Assembly: GCF_018882095.1 (NCBI RefSeq)
Contig: NZ_JACVPD010000001.1
Location: 620,001 to 684,000 of the forward strand
From: Polynucleobacter sp. CS-Odin-A6
Lineage (GTDB): Bacteria; Pseudomonadota; Gammaproteobacteria; Burkholderiales; Burkholderiaceae
DNA length: 64,000 nt
Direction: 5' to 3'
Shown here: positions 17,820 to 27,434 of the stretch, piece after piece
Numbering within the stretch: the first letter of the stretch is position 1
How the letters are laid out: each line of letters begins with the position of its first letter
Program-made: the position numbers and the translations under genes
The notes under the pieces: model-generated
Told to the model about the DNA's origin: nothing
The model's input: only the letters and a program-made list of their open reading frames with translations
Databases searched by the model: none

Positions 17820-17912
17820 TAAAAGGGTTAAAAATGGGAGCCCTGCAAAAAGAGACATTCAATCCGATACTAATCACAATTCAATATATTTAAGATCTTT
17901 GCTAAATTCACC

Positions 17913-18479
17913 ATGAACATTAATACAGCAGTCAAAGCCGCACTGAATACCTTGGTAGATATCGCATCGCATTCGAGTGGTGCTCAGCCTGTTACCGGCT
18001 TGGAATTAGCGCAACGCCAAAATTTATCGATTAGCAGGATAGAGTTACTGCTCAGCGCCTTGCGTGCCGCTGGAATTGTTAAAGGAACCAAGGGACGTCG
18101 TGGCGGTTACACCTTATTGCAGGATCCCAGAATGGTCACTATCAAAGATGTGGTGCTTGCAATGAATTACATTAAAAAGCGTAAAGTTGAGGCTTGCGAT
18201 ATTGCCAGCGAGCTATATCAGTCCCTAGAGACTTACATGTTGGGCTGTATGGCCAATGTCAGCCTCTCCGATGCAATTAAAGATTATGTGCCCCGTTTTA
18301 GTGAAGCTAAATCTGCCCCAGAGCGTCAGACGTATTCCTATCCAGAGCTGAAGGCAGTTGGACCATCAAAGGGTGAGGTTCAGCGAGTAATTAAAGTGCC
18401 ATTCAAAAAGGTTGAAGAGTTACCGCTTGGACCCAACTCTATTTTTAGTTTTGGTGACTATCTGCATAAGGCAGGCTAG
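17913..18479 (+). CDS. Rrf2-family transcriptional regulator without the [2Fe-2S] cysteine triad
   Basis: 188 residues. Winged helix-turn-helix of the Rrf2 family: ALNTLVDIASHSSG, LAQRQNLSISRIELLLSALR and the wing KGRRGGYTLLQDP. The C-terminal NSIFSFGDYLHKAG resembles the tail of the true IscR in this window (34661-35230), so it is a paralogue. Where IscR has three closely spaced Cys, this protein has only EACDIASE and, 18 residues later, LGCMA, so it does not look able to bind the IscR-type cluster. Its target is unknown; the gene stands alone. Confidence 0.82.
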   Translation: MNINTAVKAALNTLVDIASHSSGAQPVTGLELAQRQNLSISRIELLLSALRAAGIVKGTKGRRGGYTLLQDPRMVTIKDVVLAMNYIKKRKVEACDIASELYQSLETYMLGCMANVSLSDAIKDYVPRFSEAKSAPERQTYSYPELKAVGPSKGEVQRVIKVPFKKVEELPLGPNSIFSFGDYLHKAG

Positions 18480-18544
18480 AGCATTTTTCTCACGCCTATT
18501 TCGTTTTCTTCGGGATGGTATAGGAATCCTCGTTAGCCCATTAC

Positions 18545-19954
18545 ATGTCCTTGACTAACCATGATTACTCTCCTTTAGCCTTTGTTGATATCGAGACAAC
18601 CGGCTCTCATTTTGACCGTGATCGAATTACAGAGGTTGGTATTAAAACCCTAGCACATGATCATGTGGAGATTTGGGAAAGACTCATTAACCCGCAAACT
18701 TTTATACCGCAAAATGTTCAACGTTTGACCGGAATTCATCCGGAGATGGTGAGTAAGCAACCGCCCTTTGATGAATTGGCAATGGAGATTGCTCGGGAGT
18801 TGGAGGGAAAAATTTTTGTCGCTCACAACGCCCGTTTCGATTATGGATTTTTGAAGGCGTCATTTAAGCGGGTAGGTGTCGATTTCAAGCCCAAGGTATT
18901 GTGTACCGTGAAGTTATCTCGAATGTTATTTCCGGAGCAGGCTCGGCATAACCTCGACACGATTATTCAGGCTCATGGTCTGAAGGTGAGCGCTCGGCAC
19001 CGCGCACTCGGTGATGCCGATTTGCTGCTACAGTTTTGGCACATATGTGAAGCAAAGCTGGGTCGTGAGGCTTTGTTCAAAGCAGTCAATCAACTGATTG
19101 GTAATCCCAGTTTGCCGCCGAATATCAATAAAGAATTGATCGACTCTATTCCTGATAAACCAGGTTGTTATATCTTGTACGGTGAGAATCACATTCCGCT
19201 GTACATTGGCAAGAGCATTGCATTGCGTAGTAGGGTGATGAGCCACTTTCAAGGGGCGCTGACCTTGCGTAAGGAAATGAAGCTTTCCTTGCAGGTCAGA
19301 GATATTGACTGGATCGAGACTAGCGGAGAATTGGGCGCATTAATTCTAGAGTCACGGCTGATAAAAGAACGCATGCCCAGTATGAACATCAAGCTACGTC
19401 GCTCTAAGGATCTCTGTGCCTGGAAACTCATAGTGGATGAAAGCGGCGTTCTAGTCCCTCACCTAGTGGGACATCGTGAACTTGATCCTGGCGTACAAGA
19501 AAACCTCTATGGATTGTTTTACAGTAAAAGGGAAGCCAACTCCTACCTCAAGGCGATTGCAAAAAAATATCGCCTGTGTGAAGCACTCCTAGGCTTAGAA
19601 AAACGGATTGAGGGTAAAGCCTGTTTTGGATATCAGGTGAAGCAATGCGGGGGAGCTTGTATTGGGGAATCCCTACTGGAGCTACATCACCTCCAATTAC
19701 AAACGGCATTGAATTTATTCAAGGTGCAGGTATGGCCATATCAAGGTCCTATTGCGATCAAAGAGGCTGGTCATTTGCATGTGATCGATCAGTGGCGCTA
19801 TCTTGGCACGGCTATTAATGAAGAGGAGCTCTATGAGTTAGCCGATTCTGGGGAAGGGGAGTTTGACTTGGATATCTATAAGATCCTCAAAAAAGCACTG
19901 GCAGGCACCTTCAAAAATCAATTGCTTGTGTTGGGCTCTCGAGAGTTAAATTAA
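18545..19954 (+). CDS. DEDDh exonuclease fused to a GIY-YIG nuclease (DnaQ/UvrC-like protein)
   Basis: 469 residues. Residues about 10-170 are a DnaQ-type 3'-5' exonuclease with all acidic motifs: FVDIETTGSHFDRDR, FVAHNARFDYGFL and HRALGDADLL. Residues about 200-290 are a UvrC/Cho-type GIY-YIG domain: KPGCYILYGENHIPLYIGKS, ALRSRVMSHF and ILESRLIKERMPSMN. The C-terminal third has a CFGYQVKQCGGACIGE motif, the Cys pattern found in UvrC/Cho-like proteins. Such epsilon/UvrC fusions are known and probably act in DNA repair or nucleic acid turnover; the specific role is not established. Confidence 0.85.
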   Translation: MSLTNHDYSPLAFVDIETTGSHFDRDRITEVGIKTLAHDHVEIWERLINPQTFIPQNVQRLTGIHPEMVSKQPPFDELAMEIARELEGKIFVAHNARFDYGFLKASFKRVGVDFKPKVLCTVKLSRMLFPEQARHNLDTIIQAHGLKVSARHRALGDADLLLQFWHICEAKLGREALFKAVNQLIGNPSLPPNINKELIDSIPDKPGCYILYGENHIPLYIGKSIALRSRVMSHFQGALTLRKEMKLSLQVRDIDWIETSGELGALILESRLIKERMPSMNIKLRRSKDLCAWKLIVDESGVLVPHLVGHRELDPGVQENLYGLFYSKREANSYLKAIAKKYRLCEALLGLEKRIEGKACFGYQVKQCGGACIGESLLELHHLQLQTALNLFKVQVWPYQGPIAIKEAGHLHVIDQWRYLGTAINEEELYELADSGEGEFDLDIYKILKKALAGTFKNQLLVLGSRELN

Positions 19955-19961
19955 ATCACTG

Positions 19962-20219
19962 CTAGTTGCTAACACCCGAAGACTTAAAAAAATCAAGCTT
20001 TTCTGCTCTAGGTAATTTCTTCAGCCTGGCTTCTGCTTTAGAAGCTGCAGATCGATCGGGGTGCTCCTGAGTTGCCATTAGGACCACGGGTCTCCGAGTC
20101 CTGGTATAGCGAGCACCTTCCCCCGTATTGTGGGCAGTCAAGCGATGCTCTAGACGGTTGGTAATGCCCGCGTAATAACTGCCATCAGAGCACTCTAGGA
20201 GATAAACAAGCCAAGTCAA
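19962..20219 (-). CDS. Small GIY-YIG nuclease family protein (YhbQ/UPF0213 type)
   Basis: 85 residues from a TTG start. It begins WLVYLLECSDGSYYAGITNRL, the GIY-YIG motif (here VYL...YAG), followed by RLTAHNTGEGARYTRTRRP and EARLKKLPRAEK, matching the YhbQ family almost end to end. The function of YhbQ is poorly known; weak endonuclease activity has been reported in the family. It is tail to tail with the larger exonuclease/GIY-YIG gene (8 bases between stops). Confidence 0.82.
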   Translation of the reverse strand: MTWLVYLLECSDGSYYAGITNRLEHRLTAHNTGEGARYTRTRRPVVLMATQEHPDRSAASKAEARLKKLPRAEKLDFFKSSGVSN

Positions 20220-20254
20220 AATAAGGAGAAATTCGCTTTTAAGAGGTTCAAATG

Positions 20255-20282
20255 CTTGAAATTAGTCAAAATGTCCCTATAT
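20255..20282 (+). promoter_or_regulatory. Sigma-32 (RpoH) heat-shock promoter of clpB
   Basis: CTTGAAA at 20255-20261, a 13-base spacer, then CCCTATAT at 20275-20282. The RpoH consensus is CTTGAAA, 11-16 bases, CCCCATNT; only one base of the -10 box differs. It stands about 40 bases before the clpB start, with a GGAG ribosome site at 20313-20316. Known biology: clpB is a core heat-shock gene. Confidence 0.85.
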
Positions 20283-20322
20283 TCTATAGATAGCAATATT
20301 TAAAGAATAGATGGAGTAAAAA

Positions 20323-22917
20323 ATGAGAGTAGATAAATTAACTACTAAATTTCAAGAAGCGCTCAGCGAGGCGCAAAGTCTGGCTTTGGCAAAAGATAAC
20401 CAATACATCGAGCCGGCCCATTTGCTGTTGGCCATGATGCGAGATTCCGATGGTGGTGCGAAGAGTTTATTAACGCGTGCCGGCGTCAATGTGCCTGGCT
20501 TGGAAAAAGGAGTCGAGAAGCTCATCAGCAATCTCCCAGAAGTGCAAGGCACTAGTGGTGAAGTTCAGGTGGGTCGTGACCTCAGTAATTGGCTGAACCT
20601 GTGCGAGAAAGAGGCGAATAAGCGGAATGATCAATTTATCGCTGGCGAGCTGTTCTTGCTGGTGGTGGCAGATGACAAAGGCGAGCTTGGCAAGATCGCA
20701 CGTGAAAATGGATTAAATCGTAAATCGTTAGAAGCGGCTATTAATGTAGTGCGCGGGGGAGAATCAGTGAATAGTGCAGATGCTGAAGGTCAACGTGAAG
20801 CCTTAAAGAAATACACCATCGATTTAACCGAGCGTGCTCGCATGGGTAAGCTAGATCCGGTGATTGGCCGTGATGATGAGATTCGTCGCACTATTCAGAT
20901 CTTGCAACGTCGGGGTAAGAACAACCCGGTATTAATCGGCGAGCCAGGGGTAGGTAAAACAGCCATTGTGGAAGGCTTAGCGCAACGCATTGTCAATGGT
21001 GAAGTGCCTGAAACCTTAAAGAACAAACGAGTCCTCGTATTGGATATGGCTTTATTGCTAGCGGGCGCTAAATACCGCGGTGAATTTGAGGAGCGTCTCA
21101 AAGCGGTGTTGAGTGATGTGGCTAAGGACGAAGGTCAAACCATCATCTTTATTGATGAAATTCATACGATGGTAGGCGCAGGCAAGGGTGATGGCGCGAT
21201 GGATGCTGGCAATATGCTTAAGCCTGCTTTAGCTCGAGGCGAATTGCATTGCATCGGCGCAACTACTCTAGATGAGTACCGGAAGTATATTGAGAAAGAT
21301 GCAGCACTTGAGCGTCGTTTCCAAAAAGTGATGGTAGAAGAGCCTAGCGTGGAAGCAACCATTGCCATCTTGCGTGGCTTGCAAGAGCGTTATGAGTTGC
21401 ATCACGGGATTGAAATTACAGATCCTGCCATCGTTGCGGCCGCAGAATTATCTCATCGCTATATTACCGACCGTTTCTTGCCAGATAAGGCTATTGATCT
21501 GATTGACGAGGCAGGTTCACGCATTCGGATGGAAATTGATTCCAAGCCGGAGGTGATGGATAAGCTCGAGCGTCGTCTGATTCAGCTCAAGATTGAACGC
21601 GAAGCAGTGAAGAAAGAAAAAGACGAAGCCTCACAAAAGCGCCTCGGCCTGATTGAAGATGAAATCAAACGCTTAGGTGCTGAGTATGCCGATCTAGAAG
21701 AAATCTGGAAAGCCGAAAAAGGCGCTGTATTAGGTGCTGCCCACGTCAAGGAAGAGATTGAGAAAGTGCGCGCTGATATTGCCAAGCTACAGCGTGAAGG
21801 GAAGTTGGAGCAAGTGGCTGAATTGCAATACGGAAAGTTACCGGAGCTCGAAGCCAAGCTCAAGTCAGCTGCCGCCGCTGAAGCTAAAGGTGATAAAGAC
21901 GGTGTTGTCAAACACAAACTCTTACGCACTCAAGTCGGCGCCGAAGAAATCGCTGAAGTAGTTTCGCGGGCAACAGGCATTCCGGTATCGAAGATGATGC
22001 AAGGGGAGCGCGATAAATTGCTCAAGATGGAAGAGTTATTACATCAGCGAGTAGTGGGTCAAGAAGAGGCTATTCGGGCGGTGTCGGATGCAATTCGTCG
22101 TTCCCGTGCCGGTCTTGCGGAAGAGCATCGCCCTTATGGCTCATTCTTATTCTTGGGGCCTACCGGTGTTGGTAAAACAGAGCTTTGTAAGGCCTTGGCG
22201 GGTTTCTTATTCGATAGTGAGGAGCATCTGATTCGCATCGACATGAGTGAGTTCATGGAGAAACACAGCGTTGCCCGTTTGATTGGGGCGCCTCCGGGTT
22301 ATGTTGGCTATGAAGAGGGGGGTTACTTAACTGAGCAAGTGCGTCGCCATCCTTATAGTGTGATCTTGTTTGATGAGATTGAGAAAGCCCATCCCGATGT
22401 CTTTAATGTGCTCTTGCAGGTACTGGATGACGGCCGCCTGACTGATGGTCAAGGCCGTACTGTGGACTTTAAGAATACGGTCATTGTGATGACCAGCAAT
22501 ATCGGTTCACATCTCATTCAGTCGATGGTTGGCAAGAAGCAGTTGGAGATTAAGGAAGCCGTATTTGAGGAGCTGAAGAGTCACTTCCGCCCGGAGTTTT
22601 TAAACCGCATTGATGAGATTGTGGTGTTCCATGGATTGGATAAAGGCAATATCGCCAATATTGCGAAAATCTTGCTTAAGAATTTATCTGGTCGTTTAGC
22701 GAAGATCGATATGCAATTAGAGGTTAGTGATGCTGCCCTTGATAAGATTGCAGAGGTGGGTTTTGATCCAGTATTTGGGGCTAGACCGCTCAAAAGGGCC
22801 ATCCAGCAATATATCGAAAACCCAGTTTCCAAGATGATTTTGGAGGGCAAGTTTGCTCCTAAGGATACTGTTCCGGTGACGATTGATAAAAATGGTGACT
22901 TTAGCTTTAGCAAGTAG
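20323..22917 (+). CDS. clpB: ATP-dependent disaggregase ClpB
   Basis: 864 residues, the usual ClpB length. N-terminal Clp_N domain (1-145), first AAA domain with Walker A GEPGVGKT near 205 and Walker [15 protein letters not shown], the ClpB middle coiled coil (about 405-525, rich in Glu/Lys), second AAA domain with Walker [10 protein letters not shown] near 611, and the C-terminal domain. It pulls apart aggregated proteins together with DnaK/DnaJ in the cytoplasm. The middle domain and the lack of a ClpP-binding loop separate it from ClpA/ClpC. It follows an excellent sigma-32 promoter. Confidence 0.97.
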   Translation: MRVDKLTTKFQEALSEAQSLALAKDNQYIEPAHLLLAMMRDSDGGAKSLLTRAGVNVPGLEKGVEKLISNLPEVQGTSGEVQVGRDLSNWLNLCEKEANKRNDQFIAGELFLLVVADDKGELGKIARENGLNRKSLEAAINVVRGGESVNSADAEGQREALKKYTIDLTERARMGKLDPVIGRDDEIRRTIQILQRRGKNNPVLIGEPGVGKTAIVEGLAQRIVNGEVPETLKNKRVLVLDMALLLAGAKYRGEFEERLKAVLSDVAKDEGQTIIFIDEIHTMVGAGKGDGAMDAGNMLKPALARGELHCIGATTLDEYRKYIEKDAALERRFQKVMVEEPSVEATIAILRGLQERYELHHGIEITDPAIVAAAELSHRYITDRFLPDKAIDLIDEAGSRIRMEIDSKPEVMDKLERRLIQLKIEREAVKKEKDEASQKRLGLIEDEIKRLGAEYADLEEIWKAEKGAVLGAAHVKEEIEKVRADIAKLQREGKLEQVAELQYGKLPELEAKLKSAAAAEAKGDKDGVVKHKLLRTQVGAEEIAEVVSRATGIPVSKMMQGERDKLLKMEELLHQRVVGQEEAIRAVSDAIRRSRAGLAEEHRPYGSFLFLGPTGVGKTELCKALAGFLFDSEEHLIRIDMSEFMEKHSVARLIGAPPGYVGYEEGGYLTEQVRRHPYSVILFDEIEKAHPDVFNVLLQVLDDGRLTDGQGRTVDFKNTVIVMTSNIGSHLIQSMVGKKQLEIKEAVFEELKSHFRPEFLNRIDEIVVFHGLDKGNIANIAKILLKNLSGRLAKIDMQLEVSDAALDKIAEVGFDPVFGARPLKRAIQQYIENPVSKMILEGKFAPKDTVPVTIDKNGDFSFSK

Positions 22918-22960
22918 TCAAAAATTAGCAGAAATTTTCCTGCGCCAGTAAACTCCGTAC

Positions 22961-24199
22961 ATGACTGATGCGCTCAAACTGAGGCGTGCCAGTGATGTCC
23001 GGGTAGTTGGTTTAATTAGCCTGGCTCACGGCAGCTCCCATTTCTTTCATTTAATTCTGCCGCCCATGTTTCCCTGGTTGAAGGTGGAGTTTGGCTTTAA
23101 CTATGCCGAGCTGGGTTTGCTGATGACCATCTTCTTTGTGGTCTCCTGCATTGTGCAAGCAGCTTCTGGTTTTTTAGTCGATCGCATTGGTGCTCGCCCT
23201 GTGCTATTCGTAGGAGTAGGTTTGCTTGCTTTAGCAGCGCTGACCTATTCACAAAGCAATAGTTATGCAATGTTAGTGCTGGGCGCGATTATTGCGGGTT
23301 GCGGTAACGGTGTCTTCCATCCCGTAGATTACACCCTGATTAATCACAAAATTTCACCGCCGAATTTGCCTTATGCCTATTCCATTCATGGGGTCACTGG
23401 CTATATCGGCTGGGCTGCCGCTCCCGCATTTATGGTTGCTATTACAACGATTGCGGATTGGAGAGTGGCATTTTTGTCTGCCGCAGTGTTGGAAGCACTC
23501 ATTCTGGCGATTCTTTGGTTTAATCGAGCCCGTTTAGTAGATGATGTGCAGGCCAGGCGAGATGAATCAGAGGCCAGTCATCTTGCGAGTAATCCAAGCG
23601 GTGCACCGATGAGCACTTTTGGCTTTCTTAAATTACCGGTGGTTTGGCTCTGCTGGGTCTTCTTCTTTTTTAGTATGGCAGCAACAACTGGGTTGCAATC
23701 TTTCTCGCCGACGGCCTTGTTTCAAATCTATGACATCGCTGTGAGCTCTGGTAATTATTATTTAACGCTCATGTCTTTAGGTGGTGCCGGGGGGATGTTG
23801 TTCGGCGGCTATCTCGCCACTAAATTAAAAGTACCTGAGCGCATTATTACTTTCTGTTTTGCTATCAATATTGCGATGGGTCTTTTATTGGCTACCGGTA
23901 CAGTACCAATAGAGTGGATTGTGATGGCTTTCATTGTGATCGGACTTGGCCTGGGTATCGCCGCCCCATCACGTGACTTGATGATTAGGTCAGCCACACC
24001 CTCAGGCTCATCAGGCAGGGTATATGGGATTGTGTATTCAGGAATCGATTTAGGTGCTGCGCTGAGCCCACTCATCTTCGGAATCTTTTTGGACGTGGGT
24101 TTGCCTAAGCTGTTATTTGTCGGGGTTGCTCTACTGCAGCTGATGATTATTTTGACTGGATTTAAGGTGGCCAATATCACCTCAGCAAAAGCAGCCTAA
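22961..24199 (+). CDS. Major facilitator superfamily transporter
   Basis: 412 residues with about 12 hydrophobic segments. VGLISLAHGSSHFFHLILPPMFPWLK at the start, FLVDRIGARPVLFVG (the loop 2-3 MFS motif) and a central polar loop near residues 190-215. The N-terminus with the HGSSHFFHLILP element resembles the fosmidomycin-resistance-like (Fsr) branch. Substrate unknown. It lies 43 bases after clpB but may have its own promoter; it precedes the isocitrate lyase regulatory region. Confidence 0.8.
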   Translation: MTDALKLRRASDVRVVGLISLAHGSSHFFHLILPPMFPWLKVEFGFNYAELGLLMTIFFVVSCIVQAASGFLVDRIGARPVLFVGVGLLALAALTYSQSNSYAMLVLGAIIAGCGNGVFHPVDYTLINHKISPPNLPYAYSIHGVTGYIGWAAAPAFMVAITTIADWRVAFLSAAVLEALILAILWFNRARLVDDVQARRDESEASHLASNPSGAPMSTFGFLKLPVVWLCWVFFFFSMAATTGLQSFSPTALFQIYDIAVSSGNYYLTLMSLGGAGGMLFGGYLATKLKVPERIITFCFAINIAMGLLLATGTVPIEWIVMAFIVIGLGLGIAAPSRDLMIRSATPSGSSGRVYGIVYSGIDLGAALSPLIFGIFLDVGLPKLLFVGVALLQLMIILTGFKVANITSAKAA

Positions 24200-24211
24200 A
24201 GCTTGCATTCA

Positions 24212-24228
24212 ATTTCACAATGTGAAAT
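24212..24228. promoter_or_regulatory. Perfect 17-bp palindrome upstream of isocitrate lyase (candidate operator)
   Basis: ATTTCACA-A-TGTGAAAT, two 8-base arms around one base, 240 bases before the aceA ATG and just after the MFS stop. A related half site, CATTTCACG, follows at about 24258-24266. The near-zero loop rules out a terminator hairpin; a dimeric regulator site is the natural reading. The factor is unknown; control of glyoxylate-cycle genes by carbon source is usual. Confidence 0.5.
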
Positions 24229-24468
24229 GGCTTTCCCATACGCAAAATGCAGTGCAACATTTCACGTCTCAATAGCTTATATCTATTAGATAATAATTTC
24301 ATATTGCAAAAAATAGTAATTAAGCTACTGATTCTATTGATCTAATTATTTTCAATAGATCTGGAAATAGTTCTTGCATGTTGTTCTTAGATATTTAAAC
24401 TCTTATATAAGACATAAGACTTGCATGTCTCAGTAGAGGACGTACTTGTTTAATTTAGGGAGAAAACC

Positions 24469-25767
24469 ATGGCAGACCGCAAAGCAGAAATTGCAGCAAT
24501 TCAAAAAGATTGGGACACCAATCCCCGTTGGAAGGGAATTACCCGAGGCTACACCGCTGAAGATGTCGTTCGTCTTCGTGGCTCACTGAAGATTGAGCAC
24601 ACCTTGGCAAAGCACGGTGCAGAGCGTCTCTGGGAGCTAGTGAATAACGAAGCCTACGTGAATTGTTTAGGCGCTTTGACTGGTGGTCAAGCAATGCAAC
24701 AGGTTAAAGCAGGTGTGCAAGCCATTTACTTGTCTGGTTGGCAAGTTGCTGCCGACGGTAACTCTTACGCAGCGATGTATCCAGATCAATCTTTGTATCC
24801 AGTCGATTCAGTACCAAAGATGGTGGAGCGGATTAATAACTCATTTCAACGTGCTGATGAAATCCAAACTGCCAAAGGTATTAATAAGGGTGATGCAGGT
24901 TATATCGAGTATTTTGCTCCGATCGTTGCTGATGCTGAAGCGGGATTCGGTGGCGTATTAAATGCATTCGAACTGAGTAAAGCGTTGATCAAACAAGGAG
25001 CAGCCGGCGTTCACTTTGAAGATCAGTTGTCTTCAGTAAAGAAGTGCGGTCACTTAGGCGGTAAAGTATTGCTACCAACAGCTGAGTCAGTTCAGAAGTT
25101 AATCTCTGCCCGTTTGGCGGCTGACGTCATGGGCGTTCCAACGATTATTTTGGCGCGTACTGATGCCGAAGCGGCTGATTTGTTGACATCCGACTACGAT
25201 GAAAACGACAAGCCATTCTTAACAGGGGAGCGGACGCCTGAAGGCTTTTACAAAACCCGCAAGGGCTTGGATCAAGCAATCTCTCGTGGCTTGGCATATG
25301 CTGCGTACGCCGATATGGTTTGGTGCGAAACCGGTACACCGGATTTAGATTTTGCTAGAAAATTTGCAGAAGCGATTCGTGCGAAGTTCCCAGGCAAGAT
25401 GTTGGCTTACAACTGCTCACCATCATTTAACTGGAAGAAGAATTTGGATGATACAACTATTGCGAAGTTCCAGCGCGAGCTAGGTGCTATGGGTTACAAG
25501 TATCAATTTATTACTCTCGCCGGCATTCATTCGATGTGGTACAACATGTTCGATTTGGCGCAAGACTATATGAAGCGCGGTATGACTGCTTATATTGAGA
25601 AGGTGCAAGAGCCAGAATTTGCTGCTCGTGATCGTGGTTACACATTCGTATCCCATCAGCAAGAAGTGGGTACCGGTTACTTCGATGATGTCACCACGGT
25701 GATTCAAGGTGGTAAGTCTTCAGTCACCGCATTAACAGGTTCTACCGAGGAAGAGCAGTTCCACTAA
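24469..25767 (+). CDS. aceA: Isocitrate lyase
   Basis: 432 residues. Substrate and metal motifs: [20 protein letters not shown], and the active-site loop [12 protein letters not shown] near residue 190 with the catalytic Cys; later [23 protein letters not shown] and FITLAGIHS. It splits isocitrate into glyoxylate and succinate for growth on acetate, fatty acids or PHB. A clear AGGGAGA ribosome site precedes the ATG, and a long upstream region with a palindrome suggests regulation. No malate synthase gene is adjacent. Confidence 0.97.
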   Translation: MADRKAEIAAIQKDWDTNPRWKGITRGYTAEDVVRLRGSLKIEHTLAKHGAERLWELVNNEAYVNCLGALTGGQAMQQVKAGVQAIYLSGWQVAADGNSYAAMYPDQSLYPVDSVPKMVERINNSFQRADEIQTAKGINKGDAGYIEYFAPIVADAEAGFGGVLNAFELSKALIKQGAAGVHFEDQLSSVKKCGHLGGKVLLPTAESVQKLISARLAADVMGVPTIILARTDAEAADLLTSDYDENDKPFLTGERTPEGFYKTRKGLDQAISRGLAYAAYADMVWCETGTPDLDFARKFAEAIRAKFPGKMLAYNCSPSFNWKKNLDDTTIAKFQRELGAMGYKYQFITLAGIHSMWYNMFDLAQDYMKRGMTAYIEKVQEPEFAARDRGYTFVSHQQEVGTGYFDDVTTVIQGGKSSVTALTGSTEEEQFH

Positions 25768-25784
25768 GAAATCCCTTAGTAGTG

Positions 25785-25814
25785 CCAAGAGGTACCAAGA
25801 GGTAGCAAGAAGTA
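25785..25814. repeat. Three tandem 10-bp units after aceA
   Basis: CCAAGAGGTA, CCAAGAGGTA and GCAAGAAGTA follow one another at 25785-25814 between the aceA stop and its terminator. The third copy has diverged by two bases. Probably local slippage in a 3' untranslated region. Confidence 0.5.
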
Positions 25815-25853
25815 CTCAGCAGCAACACAGTAAAAAATCGATCCTTACTGCCG

Positions 25854-25896
25854 CGGCATCTAAATAACCCCACAAAGGTGACTTAGATGCCGTTTT
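25854..25896 (+). terminator. Rho-independent terminator of aceA
   Basis: CGGCATCTAA (25854-25863) pairs with TTAGATGCCG (25883-25892) in a 10-bp stem, followed by TTTT. The 19-base loop is long, but the stem is perfect. It ends the aceA transcript and lies 17 bases before the HIT gene. Confidence 0.7.
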
Positions 25897-25912
25897 CGTA
25901 TACATTCTCCCC

Positions 25913-26353
25913 ATGATGAATTGCGTACTCTGTAAAGAAGATTTGAAGCCTGAAGAGGCTAAATTAATTTGGCGTGGTGATGATTGCCGAATCATTCTAG
26001 TAAACGACCCCGATCTTCCTGGTTTTTGCAGAGTGATTTGGAATCACCATGTCGTGGAAATGACTGATCTAAGTTACGGTGAGCGTGAGCACCTCATGTC
26101 TCTCGTGTTCTCAGTTGAAAAGGCTGTGCGCCACGTCATGCATCCAGACAAAATGAATATCGCTGCATTAGGTAATATGGTCCCGCATATTCATTGGCAT
26201 GTTATCCCGCGCTTCAAGGATGATGCCTACTTTCCAGGATCTGCCTGGTCTCAAAGAATTCGAGAATTACCTGCTGATATATTGGCAGCTCGAAAACAAC
26301 TGACCGAAGCATTACCCGCAGCGATTAAAGCCACTATTGCCGCACTTTCTTAA
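25913..26353 (+). CDS. HIT family hydrolase
   Basis: 146 residues. The histidine triad is in NMVPHIHWHVIPRFKDD (His-x-His-x-His) in the second half. The N-terminus CVLCKEDL with a Cys pair is common in this subgroup. HIT proteins hydrolyse nucleotide phosphoramidates or dinucleoside polyphosphates; the exact substrate is unknown. It begins just after the aceA terminator and is followed by a DMT carrier after 39 bases. Confidence 0.9.
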   Translation: MMNCVLCKEDLKPEEAKLIWRGDDCRIILVNDPDLPGFCRVIWNHHVVEMTDLSYGEREHLMSLVFSVEKAVRHVMHPDKMNIAALGNMVPHIHWHVIPRFKDDAYFPGSAWSQRIRELPADILAARKQLTEALPAAIKATIAALS

Positions 26354-26392
26354 ATATCCTTGTCGACAATTAATGAACTCTAGGGCCTCAGT

Positions 26393-27265
26393 GTGAATAA
26401 AGAGACCAAAGGAATGCTCATTGGTTTTATTGGCATTCTGGTTTTTAGCTTAACTTTGCCTGTGAGCAAGATAGCGGTTTTAACTTTCAACCCTTATTTC
26501 ATTGCATTTGGCAGAGCATGTTTGGCTGGTCTTTTTGCTTTAGCCTATCTTTTATACACGCAAGCTCCACTTCCCAGCAAAACGGATTTAGCCAAGATTG
26601 CTGTGATTGCATTGGGTGTCGTGTTTGGTTTCCCAATTTTTACGACGGTGGCAATGAAAGAAGGCTCATCCTCTCATGGCGCTGTCATCTTGGGAATGAT
26701 GCCTCTTGCTACTACGGTGATCGGAGTCATTCGTTTTAAGGAGCGTCCCTCGATTGGTTTTTGGCTCGTCTCTATTTTGGGAGCGGGATTGGTGATGACG
26801 TATGCGCTTCTCAAAAGTTCTGGTAGCTTGACCTATATAGATGGTCTATTGGTATTGGGTGGAATTTGTGCATGTATTGGATATGTGGAAGGTGGTGAGC
26901 TATCTAGGAGGATGAACCCACGCGCGGTGATTTCATGGGCGCTGGTTATTTCATTACCCATCAATATCATGGCGACGTATTTCACCTTTTCTCCAGCGTA
27001 TTGGAGCGCCGATCCGATTGCTGTGACGAGTTTCATCTATCTGAGCTTATTCCCCATGTATTTAGGCTTCTTTTTTTGGTATGAAGGCCTCGCTATTGGC
27101 GGCATTGCGAGAGTTAGTCAAGTTCAGCTTATCCAGCCATTCTGTACGCTACTGGCTGCGAGCTTTTTCCTAGATGATCCGCTCACTGCGATAAATATGG
27201 TGTTTGCATTTCTGGTTATTTCTACGGTGATCTTAAGTAAAAGAATGCTGGTGAAGCGTCAATGA
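26393..27265 (+). CDS. DMT-superfamily (EamA) transporter
   Basis: 290 residues from a GTG start, with about ten hydrophobic helices in two EamA halves: GFIGILVFSLTLPVSKIAVL and the family element GRACLAGL in the first, VLGGICACIGYVEGG and IGGIARVSQVQLIQPF in the second. An inner-membrane exporter or importer of a small metabolite; the substrate cannot be told. Likely cotranscribed with the HIT gene. Confidence 0.85.
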   Translation: MNKETKGMLIGFIGILVFSLTLPVSKIAVLTFNPYFIAFGRACLAGLFALAYLLYTQAPLPSKTDLAKIAVIALGVVFGFPIFTTVAMKEGSSSHGAVILGMMPLATTVIGVIRFKERPSIGFWLVSILGAGLVMTYALLKSSGSLTYIDGLLVLGGICACIGYVEGGELSRRMNPRAVISWALVISLPINIMATYFTFSPAYWSADPIAVTSFIYLSLFPMYLGFFFWYEGLAIGGIARVSQVQLIQPFCTLLAASFFLDDPLTAINMVFAFLVISTVILSKRMLVKRQ

Positions 27266-27434
27266 CTGGGTGTTGCTCCCAATCTGCGTAAGACTTGGCG
27301 CATTTACCACTAATAAGTACCTTATGTGCGATATCGAACATATGGACGGTCTATGACCATGTCAATATCGAGTCAATTCAATGTCGACTGGTGATTGCCA
27401 GTGGCACTTCATTAATCTATATCGGTTCTCTGTA

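Noticed and set aside
25785..25814. CRISPR-like repeat
   Set aside because: Units are 10 bases, directly adjacent and without spacers.
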